Below are positions 1-6,818 of a stretch of DNA of 64,000 nucleotides, one piece after another. Origin of the DNA: Bryobacterales bacterium (GTDB lineage: Bacteria > Acidobacteriota > Terriglobia > Bryobacterales > Bryobacteraceae); assembly GCA_003166865.1 (NCBI GenBank), contig PMUP01000013.1, positions 122,135 through 186,134 on the forward strand. The letters are read 5' to 3'. The notes below the pieces were generated by a model. The model made no database searches and was not told where the DNA came from. It saw nothing but the letters and a program-made list of their open reading frames with translations. The first letter of the stretch is position 1; each line of letters starts with the position of its first letter. The translations under genes and the position numbers were made by a program.

Positions 1-1076
1 TGACGCTCGCACGCTGCGAGATGGGCGAGGATGCCATCCTGATCCAGACCAGGCGCCGCGAAAACATCGACGCCTCGAAACGGTTCGAAGTGACCTTCGG
101 CATCGTGCCCAACACCGGACCTTCACCCCAACGTCCCAAGATCGCGGACAAGCCCTCCAGCGGCGAGACAGCGGCCGACACGACGGATGCGGATACAGAG
201 GTAGCGCGGCAACTGGGATCGCTGCGCCGCGAGCTGGCCGCGCTGCAAACCATGCTGCGGCAATCGGCCTTCGGGAGACCGCCCGCGCTACAGGACAACC
301 CGGTCGCTTCCGAAGCCTACGACGCGCTCCTTCGAAACAACATCGATGCGGACTTCGCCTCGAACCTGGTCTGCGCGATCGAGCCCGGTGCTGAATCGCC
401 CGCCGAGGCCGTGCGCGGCCAGCTCGCCGCGCAGATTCGCACGGATTCCTCCATTGCGCGGGAAGGCAAGGCCGTGATCCTGATGGGTCCTCCGGCCTGC
501 GGCAAGACCACCGCCCTGATCAAGCTCGCGGTCGAATACGGATTGAAGCTTGGCAACGCCGTCGAGATTTTCTCTCTGACCAAGGGCCAGACCAGCGTGG
601 ATCGCACGCTCGAGGCGATGACCGCAATTCTGGGCGTACCCTGCGAGGCGCTGCCGGACGCCGCGGCGCTGGAATCCGCGCTGGCTCGTCCCCGTGCGGA
701 GGGAACGCTCGTGCTGGTGGATGCAAATGGTTATGGCTCGGGAGCCTCGGAGGACGAAATGGAGCTGGCGTCGGTACTGGCTTTCGGCGAAAATGCCGAT
801 GTCCATCTGGTGCTGCCCGCCACCTGGCAGGGCGTCAGCATACGGCAGACCGTCGATCGTTTTGAAATCTTCCAGCCCGCGCGCCTGCTGTTCACGATGG
901 TGGATCAGGCGGCGGTTTATGGTCCCTTGATTCAGGAAGCCTGGCGCACCGGGAAGCCTCTGTCGTTCATCGGCAGCGGAACGGTGGGCAGGACTGCTTT
1001 GCGACCCGCCGATCTGGGTTGGATCGTCGCCCGCCTGTTCGAAGCCGCCCGGGAAACCGGCGGCGAGCGCGATTAA
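1..1076 (+). CDS. flhF: Flagellar SRP-like GTPase FlhF, 5' end outside window
   Basis: FlhF is an SRP-family GTPase that helps set the position and number of flagella at the membrane. The frame is open from base 3, and residues before the first ATG (base 21) match the usual FlhF N-terminus, whose ALxLxxxELGxDAxILxxRR pattern appears here as MGEDAILIQTRRR. The true start therefore lies upstream of the window. The P-loop GPPACGKTT is at bases 486-512. Two later GTPase motifs are off consensus: the G3 motif DTAGR is replaced by DANGY near base 718, and the G4 motif TKxD reads TMVD near base 898. Nucleotide specificity or hydrolysis may be altered. The stop is one base before the fliA start, so the two are one operon. 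An ancient paralogue of FlhF is the main alternative. Confidence 0.85.
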   Translation, partial: TLARCEMGEDAILIQTRRRENIDASKRFEVTFGIVPNTGPSPQRPKIADKPSSGETAADTTDADTEVARQLGSLRRELAALQTMLRQSAFGRPPALQDNPVASEAYDALLRNNIDADFASNLVCAIEPGAESPAEAVRGQLAAQIRTDSSIAREGKAVILMGPPACGKTTALIKLAVEYGLKLGNAVEIFSLTKGQTSVDRTLEAMTAILGVPCEALPDAAALESALARPRAEGTLVLVDANGYGSGASEDEMELASVLAFGENADVHLVLPATWQGVSIRQTVDRFEIFQPARLLFTMVDQAAVYGPLIQEAWRTGKPLSFIGSGTVGRTALRPADLGWIVARLFEAARETGGERD

Positions 1077-1077
1077 C

Positions 1078-1857
1078 ATGTATCCCGCGGTGCTAGGGCC
1101 CCCCGCCGGCGAGCGTCTCACCACGCAGCAGCGCGAGGATCTGATCCTGGAGTTCATGCCGCTGGTGTACAGCATCGCCAAACGGATTATTGGCGGACTT
1201 CCGGCGGAAGCTTCGTTCGAGGACCTGGTGTCGGCCGGGACCGTCGGCTTGATCCATGCCATCGACAATTTCGATTCGGCTTACGACGCCAAGCTGGCCA
1301 CCTACGCGGCTCACCGTATCCGCGGCGCGATGCTCGATAGCATCCGTTCTTCGGATTGGATTCCCCGCCGGCAGCGAGCCCATATCAAGCGCCTGCAAAC
1401 CGCTGTAGAGAACGTGCAGAAAAAAGTTCACCGCTTGAACGTTACCGAACAGGAGATCGCGGTGGAGCTGGGCGTCAGCGTCGATGAGTATCGCGAAACG
1501 CTGGCGTCGCTGCCGGTAACCCGCGTGGTGAGTATCGAAGAGACTGTGCGTGACGGGCAGAACCGGGCGGAGTTGATTTCAGATTCTGAATCCGAATTAG
1601 CCTCCGTGGTTCTCGAACGGGCGCAGTTTCTGGAATTTCTGGCGACGGCCGTGCAACGCCTCGATTCGGAGGAACAAGCCGTACTGAGTCTGTATTACCA
1701 GGAAGGAATGGGCCCGCAGGAAATTGCGCAAATCATGAATCTGCCGGTGAAGCGGATCTATCAGTTGAAAGCGCAGTCCATCGTGCGCTTGCGCGCCTCG
1801 ATGCAGAGACGGACCATGCGGGACACGGCGCGAGACACGGCGCGGGATAAGAAATAG
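1078..1857 (+). CDS. fliA: RNA polymerase sigma-28 factor FliA (FliA/WhiG family)
   Basis: This sigma factor directs transcription of late flagellar and chemotaxis genes. The 259-residue protein has a region 2 block (LVYSIAKRI, then FEDLVSAGTVGLIHAIDNFD) and a region 3 start (RGAMLDSIRSSDWIPR) that are typical of FliA. Region 4 contains LYYQEGMGPQEIAQIMNLPVKRIYQL, which is the FliA-type helix-turn-helix. Length and domain order match the family. The C-terminus carries a short RDTARDTARDKK tail, a small tandem duplication that is not part of the conserved fold. It starts one base after flhF stops, an arrangement also seen in other bacteria where flhF, flhG and fliA are neighbours. No flhG is present here. 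Confidence 0.93.
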   Translation: MYPAVLGPPAGERLTTQQREDLILEFMPLVYSIAKRIIGGLPAEASFEDLVSAGTVGLIHAIDNFDSAYDAKLATYAAHRIRGAMLDSIRSSDWIPRRQRAHIKRLQTAVENVQKKVHRLNVTEQEIAVELGVSVDEYRETLASLPVTRVVSIEETVRDGQNRAELISDSESELASVVLERAQFLEFLATAVQRLDSEEQAVLSLYYQEGMGPQEIAQIMNLPVKRIYQLKAQSIVRLRASMQRRTMRDTARDTARDKK

Positions 1858-1870
1858 AGCGGAGAAGAAC

Positions 1871-2584
1871 ATGACTATCAAGAAGACGGATGCGGCGCTG
1901 GAAACAGCGGCGGAGTTGTTCCTGACGGCATTCAACGGAAAAATTCCAGACGCTGGCACACTGGAAAGGACCGCGGCGGCGGAAAATCCCTTGGACCCCC
2001 AGGCGCGCTGGTTCCGGCAGACCTTCACTGGTCCAGCGAATTTCGAACTATTCGCGGGAATCTCCAGCGGGGTCGCCGAGACGCTGCCGGGCGAATTGCC
2101 GCAGTTGATGGACGATGTTTTTCAAACCATGGCCCGCGCCCTCGGCACCGTCGCGGGTTCCGTCGTCACGTGCGGCGCGTTGACTGAGGAAACGGCGGCG
2201 CAAGGCGAGGAAGAGATCGCCTATGAACTGTCCCGCGAATCGATTGCCGTCGGCTGCGTGATTCTGGCCGTTCCGGAATTGGCGCTGAGCTTTCTCGGTC
2301 GCGTGATTCATCGCGCGGATTCCGCCCTGGGAGAACGCTCCGCGCCACGCCATTTGGATACGCTGATGAACGTCGACCTGCCAGTGAGCATCAGCTTCGG
2401 AACGACCGAGATGACGCTGGCCGATGTCCTTAAGCTCACCACTGGATCGATCGTCGAGTTCAATCATCTGTTGAGTGAGCCCGTCAACATCATCGTGAAC
2501 AACTGCCTGGTGGCTCGGGGCGACGTGGTGGTGGTCGACGCCAACTACGGCGTTCGCATCTCGGAAGTGATCGCCCGCGGGTAG
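1871..2584 (+). CDS. fliN: Flagellar motor switch protein FliN, long form
   Basis: FliN is part of the C-ring that switches motor direction and takes part in export. The last ~80 residues form a SpoA domain: DLPVSISFGTTEMTLADVLKL, then GSIVEFN, then NNCLVARGDVVVVDANYGVRI. The first ~150 residues are not the short linker of Escherichia coli FliN. They resemble the longer N-terminal modules of FliY-like proteins, but I cannot identify a CheC active site. At 237 residues the protein is about twice the usual FliN length. A good ribosome site (GGAGAAG) precedes the ATG at 1871, 13 bases after the fliA stop. FliY-like function is the alternative. Confidence 0.85.
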   Translation: MTIKKTDAALETAAELFLTAFNGKIPDAGTLERTAAAENPLDPQARWFRQTFTGPANFELFAGISSGVAETLPGELPQLMDDVFQTMARALGTVAGSVVTCGALTEETAAQGEEEIAYELSRESIAVGCVILAVPELALSFLGRVIHRADSALGERSAPRHLDTLMNVDLPVSISFGTTEMTLADVLKLTTGSIVEFNHLLSEPVNIIVNNCLVARGDVVVVDANYGVRISEVIARG

Positions 2585-2606
2585 AGATCATGCGGTAACG
2601 GCGTCC

Positions 2607-4553
2607 ATGAGTAAGCATATCGTCGCCCGTCTATTGCAAGTCTGCGGTCCCTGCCGCATGTTGCACGCCGGCGCACAAAGCGCCGCCCTATTGGAAGACT
2701 TACTTCTGGCTGGTTGTGACGCCTATGCGTTCGGACCTTCTTTACAGCCGCATCCCCGCTGGATTGGCGCGTCAGGCGCACTGCCCGCGGGCGCGCCGCT
2801 GGATGCGATGCTAGTCGATATTTCTTCCGCTGACGATGCGCCGGTACAACTCCGCTATTTCCTGGAGCGTTTCGGTACCCCCAAAGTGCTGGTCATTCGT
2901 GCGCAGGGACTGGACCGTAAAACTATCGAAAACCAACTTTTCGAAACCCTATGGCGCCGCCACCCGGGAGACCTGCCCGCTTCCGAATATGAGGGACTAA
3001 GCGAAGAGGCTCTCGGTGAATTGAGCTTTTATGAGCGCGTCAGTTTTTATGAACGCACGCTGGAAGCGGGGTTATCGGCCGAGTGTTACGCGCAAGTGGA
3101 CATGCTTCGTGAAAGCGGCGGACGCGCGGATGCACATATCGCGCGGTATTCGCTGGCAGCGCAGTTTGTCCGGCCCGGCGACACGGTTCTCGATTGTGCT
3201 TCAGGGCTGGGTTACGGAACGGCAATTCTAGCGGCGCTTTCCTCCGGCGCAGCATTTATCGGAGTGGCGCCGGATGAAGCAAGCGTCGAATATGCCCGTA
3301 CTAATTACGGACGCGACGGAGTGAGCTTTCGCACTGGGAATCTTAAATCGATTCGGGATTCTTCCATCGATGTGATCGTATCAATGGACACGCTCGAGCA
3401 TGTTCCGGATTGGAAAGCAGCGCTCAAAGAATTTCACCGCGTGTTGAAACCGGACGGGCGCCTGGTGGCGAGTGTGCCGGACCGCTGGACGAACGCGGGT
3501 CATTTTCAAGTATTCGATTGGAGTAAGCTTGAAAATGGCCTCAACCAACATTTCTTTGTGGAAATGCGTTATGCCCAGACAGCACCCGGCGGCTTCAGAC
3601 TGACGGATGCCAGCCGTTCGCTACGGCCTGTGCAACTGGATGCCGTTATCGACACGGAATGGCTGATCGCGGTTGCTTGTAAGAGTCCGCTGGAGGGCCA
3701 GGGACGCGGCGACTTCAAACACCCGGGTTTTCAAGCTTCATTTGAGAAAAGCGGCGCGGCGATCGTCGATTTCGCACATACCTATGACAATCCCTATTTG
3801 TACCGGACCATGGTTCAGATGGGTGAACGAATCCGGCACGATCTAAAGCTGGCGACGCTCGCCCATTGGGTGATCATGAATGCGCGTTCCGATTCCGCGG
3901 ACCGGGGTGCGGCCATTTGCGTCTTCGGTTACCAGGTGCTTGAGAAGCGCGAGATAAAGATAGCCGCAAAGGTACTGGAGTTTATCACCGATTATATTGG
4001 CGTGACTTCAGACGAGCGGAAAAATCCGCATGTGCTGCGCTGGCGGCTTTCGTTGTCCTTTCTCGCCGGAAGAGTTTGCGAATTGATGGGCGACCGGGAC
4101 CATGCAGCCAACTGGTATCACGCAGTGACGGACTGCAAATGGCGAGACTTTTCACCTCTGCTTGCCACCAAGACTGTTGCAGCGTGTTTCTTTGAAGGGC
4201 GAATACGGCTGGCGGACGGCTCCATCGAACAGGCAAAATCCTGTTTTGCGCAAGGATTGGCCGAGGCGCTGGCCGCGGTGAAGGGCGACTTGAACGACGT
4301 TGTCGGCAATCCCGAACAACCTATTCCTTTCGGCCTTACTGAGCTCGCGGAAGTGATCGATATGGGATCGCAGTGCGCCAATGCCATCGCTCACTCGCCA
4401 TTGTGGAAACGCGATCCGGGACTGTTCTGGAAACATGTGGACATCAAGCGGTTCGGCTTGGCATCCTGGGCCATCGAGCTGGAACAGGAAAATCAGAGCT
4501 TGCGCAACAGGCTTTCAGGCCAAGCAGTTTATAGCCTCTCGGGTGCTTCGTGA
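2607..4553 (+). CDS. SAM-dependent methyltransferase with long flanking domains
   Basis: The 648-residue protein has a class I SAM methyltransferase core at about residues 190-300. Motif I reads LDCASGLGYGT, the acidic loop and a DTLEHVPDW stretch follow, and KPDGRLVASVPD closes the Methyltransf_11 pattern. The first ~180 residues and the last ~300 are not recognised. The C-terminal part is rich in helices with A/L/R spacing and could be repeat-like. The gene sits inside the left flagellar group, 22 bases after fliN, and its stop overlaps the next gene's GTG. A role in modifying a flagellar glycan or flagellin is an inference from position only. The substrate cannot be named. Confidence 0.75.
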   Translation: MSKHIVARLLQVCGPCRMLHAGAQSAALLEDLLLAGCDAYAFGPSLQPHPRWIGASGALPAGAPLDAMLVDISSADDAPVQLRYFLERFGTPKVLVIRAQGLDRKTIENQLFETLWRRHPGDLPASEYEGLSEEALGELSFYERVSFYERTLEAGLSAECYAQVDMLRESGGRADAHIARYSLAAQFVRPGDTVLDCASGLGYGTAILAALSSGAAFIGVAPDEASVEYARTNYGRDGVSFRTGNLKSIRDSSIDVIVSMDTLEHVPDWKAALKEFHRVLKPDGRLVASVPDRWTNAGHFQVFDWSKLENGLNQHFFVEMRYAQTAPGGFRLTDASRSLRPVQLDAVIDTEWLIAVACKSPLEGQGRGDFKHPGFQASFEKSGAAIVDFAHTYDNPYLYRTMVQMGERIRHDLKLATLAHWVIMNARSDSADRGAAICVFGYQVLEKREIKIAAKVLEFITDYIGVTSDERKNPHVLRWRLSLSFLAGRVCELMGDRDHAANWYHAVTDCKWRDFSPLLATKTVAACFFEGRIRLADGSIEQAKSCFAQGLAEALAAVKGDLNDVVGNPEQPIPFGLTELAEVIDMGSQCANAIAHSPLWKRDPGLFWKHVDIKRFGLASWAIELEQENQSLRNRLSGQAVYSLSGAS

Positions 4554-5404
4554 ATCCGGTATTACCACGTGCCGTAGACGCGAGAGCGCTGATCGGATGG
4601 ATGCCCCGAGATCAAGCCATAGCATTCTTGCGCGGCCTTTGCGTTTTCGATCCCCCACTCACGGAGCAACAGGCCGAGAGTTTCTGGGAGCCCTACAACC
4701 AGAATGTAGCCGGACTTCAGCGCCGCGTTACCACCCCCGAGAAGCTTCCCTTGAATGCCCAGGAAGAGAGATGGGCTGCCGACGCGATGAATTTCTATAC
4801 AAACACGCTGCATGTCCCCAATGCCAGGGGGATCATCAAAATCGACCCCTTTAGTTTAGTGGCGCATCAGAACTACGTTTTGACCGAAAGAGCCACTACG
4901 TACTCGGCCCGTCTTCAGAGTGCAACAGACTGGTTCAACGAAGCGGTCAAACCAAGCCTGCCGCCGCCCAGGAACATCCAGGCGTTCGCTGTGCCAAACG
5001 CAATGAACATTGACCTGCCGCACGAAGAATTCACGCTGGCTTTCAATGTTCCGCTGAGTCAGTTCGCGGTGCAGGAGAACATCCGCTATGTGACAGCGTG
5101 GGAGGTTCGGCAGTTTGACAGGATGTTTCTGTGGGCGGGCTATCACCGCTCATATGCGCGCATGGTCAACGTCGCTCCAGATGCGAACGTTCGGTCACTG
5201 CTCATGGTCTTGGCGGACATGGGGACTGTGGACGTTTTTCCGGGTGAGCCAAATGGGGGAAGGAGAGCAGTTTTGTGCGGCCCAAATCCGCCGCTCTTTG
5301 GTGATTTTTTTGACGATCGTTTGTGTGCCGCGGTCAGACTCCGTAAGAGGAGATTCCAACTTCAGGTCCGCGCCAGTTGCGTATCCATCGACGACTCGAA
5401 CTAG
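4550..5404 (+). CDS. Hypothetical protein in flagellar operon
   Basis: I do not recognise this 284-residue protein. It starts with GTG at 4550, overlapping the methyltransferase stop by four bases (GTGA), so it is translationally coupled to it. No signal peptide or membrane segment is visible. It has a tryptophan/tyrosine-rich central part (VTAWEVRQFDRMFLWAGYHR at about residues 183-202) and a basic C-terminus. The sequence looks less GC-rich than the genes around it, judged by eye, which could point to later acquisition. Coupling suggests that it works with the methyltransferase, perhaps as substrate or partner. A phage-derived or toxin-like protein cannot be excluded. Confidence 0.6.
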   Translation: MNPVLPRAVDARALIGWMPRDQAIAFLRGLCVFDPPLTEQQAESFWEPYNQNVAGLQRRVTTPEKLPLNAQEERWAADAMNFYTNTLHVPNARGIIKIDPFSLVAHQNYVLTERATTYSARLQSATDWFNEAVKPSLPPPRNIQAFAVPNAMNIDLPHEEFTLAFNVPLSQFAVQENIRYVTAWEVRQFDRMFLWAGYHRSYARMVNVAPDANVRSLLMVLADMGTVDVFPGEPNGGRRAVLCGPNPPLFGDFFDDRLCAAVRLRKRRFQLQVRASCVSIDDSN

Positions 5405-5473
5405 TAGCAGGCCACGCATCGCTGAGACTGTACTTTCTCGGCCTTTCCGCCGATCAAACGAATGACCTAATCC

Positions 5474-6499
5474 ATGATTTCGCTGAAACGATATATTGAA
5501 TCCAGACCGGAAGAATTGCTGAAGGCAATGTGCGAATCCTATCGCGCGTCGCTGACTGTGATGGGCACCAGTGCAACCCAGATATGTCCGCACCTCGGTG
5601 AAGACGTCGAACACGATCTGCTAAGCCTTCGGGACCGCCTGTCCCCCGATGTTACCCCGGATACCGTGGTAGAAACCGGAAAGCAGGTGGAAAAAGAACT
5701 CGCGAAATGGGGCGAAAGTACTTCCACATACTTTCAGCAAACCGCGCAGGATATCAAAGAGCTCATGCTGACCGTGGTTGAAACAACGCAAGCTCTTGGG
5801 GAACGGGATCATCGGTTCGCTCGCGAGTTCGAAGAGTTCGCAGGACAGTTGGCAGCCATCGGCAACCTGGCTGATCTCACAAAAGTTCGGCAGTCGCTCG
5901 GCAAGAGCGCCCATCATCTTAAGTCTTGCGTGGAAAAGATGCTGCAAGAAGGGGAGCAATCGCTCTCACAAATTCGTACCGAACTGTCCGTGTATCAGAC
6001 CCGGCTGGATGAAGCTGAGCGAGCGGCCACTCAAGACCCCGTCACCGGCGTGGCCAACCGGTACAAGGCTGAAAAGCGAATCCAACTGCTGATCGAAGGT
6101 TCCCGCAGTTATTCCATCGTGCTCTTCGATCTGGATAATTTCAAACAGATTAACGATCGGTATGGCCATCCCGCCGGCGACGCACTTCTGAAACAGTTCG
6201 CCACCGAACTCCGATCGTTCTTTCGGGTGTCGGACATTGTCTGCCGATGGGGCGGCGACGAGTTTCTCGTGATCGTGGACTGCACCGCCGAGCAGATCCG
6301 CGATCGTATCGAGCAGGTCCGAAAGTGGATCTGCGGCGATTACACCATTCAAATCGGCGGCGAGCCGCGCAAGGTGAGCGTTCAGACTTCGGTCGGCTTG
6401 GCTTCCTGGCGTCCAGGCGAGACGGCCGCCGAGTTGATCGAGCGCGCTGACCGAGCTATGTACCAGGAGAAAGCCCAGAAGGTGAAGGGAGCGAGGTAG
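5474..6499 (+). CDS. Diguanylate cyclase (GGDEF protein)
   Basis: This enzyme makes cyclic di-GMP, the second messenger that usually opposes motility. Residues 1-195 are mostly helical, with heptad-like patterns typical of a signalling coiled coil, and contain no recognisable PAS or GAF domain. The GGDEF domain covers about residues 195-341: DPVTGVANRY, then LFDLDNFKQINDRYGHPAGD, then RWGGDEF at bases 6246-6266. The inhibitory I-site RxxD is intact as RVSD, five residues before GGDEF, so product inhibition is expected. All catalytic residues are present. It lies among flagellar genes, so it may tune motor or stator activity. It begins 69 bases after the preceding gene and may have its own promoter. 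Confidence 0.9.
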   Translation: MISLKRYIESRPEELLKAMCESYRASLTVMGTSATQICPHLGEDVEHDLLSLRDRLSPDVTPDTVVETGKQVEKELAKWGESTSTYFQQTAQDIKELMLTVVETTQALGERDHRFAREFEEFAGQLAAIGNLADLTKVRQSLGKSAHHLKSCVEKMLQEGEQSLSQIRTELSVYQTRLDEAERAATQDPVTGVANRYKAEKRIQLLIEGSRSYSIVLFDLDNFKQINDRYGHPAGDALLKQFATELRSFFRVSDIVCRWGGDEFLVIVDCTAEQIRDRIEQVRKWICGDYTIQIGGEPRKVSVQTSVGLASWRPGETAAELIERADRAMYQEKAQKVKGAR

Positions 6500-6505
6500 T
6501 ACGTT

Positions 6506-6796
6506 ATGAAGGTCTTCGCACGTTGGATCTGCCGAACGGTTCTCCTCGTTATTGCGATTTCGGCCGGTGCTTTTGCCCAAGTGCCGAATCCGAAGCCGAC
6601 CACAGTACCCCAGCCAAGGAAAAAACCTCTGGCACAACCTGGCGGCGGAAACTCGAAGAATGCCGCGTTGAGGACGAAATCAGAAAAAACCCGGGAGAAA
6701 GCCAACAAGGAAGTGAAGAACCGGGTCAAGGAAGCGAAGAAGCAGGCCAAGGAAGCCAAGAGGCGGGCCAAGGAAGCGAAAAAAGCTTCCAAGTAA
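6506..6796 (+). CDS. Small exported Lys/Ala-rich protein
   Basis: The 96-residue protein opens with a clear Sec signal peptide (positive start, hydrophobic LLVIAISAGAFA, likely cleavage after AFA). A proline-rich stretch follows, then a strongly basic tail from about residue 60 in which KEAKK/KEAKR units repeat. The tail would form one charged helix and resembles histone-tail or linker sequences, but the signal peptide argues for an envelope location. It starts six bases after the diguanylate cyclase stops, so the two are probably co-transcribed. It converges with the decarboxylase fusion gene, leaving 22 bases between the stops. No function can be assigned. Binding to polyanions such as LPS is a guess. 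Confidence 0.65.
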   Translation: MKVFARWICRTVLLVIAISAGAFAQVPNPKPTTVPQPRKKPLAQPGGGNSKNAALRTKSEKTREKANKEVKNRVKEAKKQAKEAKRRAKEAKKASK

Positions 6797-6818
6797 CCGC
6801 GATCCCGGACCCCTTCCC

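Noticed and set aside
288..1268. 326-residue open frame antisense to flhF
   Set aside because: It lacks any recognisable motif, and the sense-strand frame is a clear FlhF followed by FliA. High GC makes long antisense frames common here.
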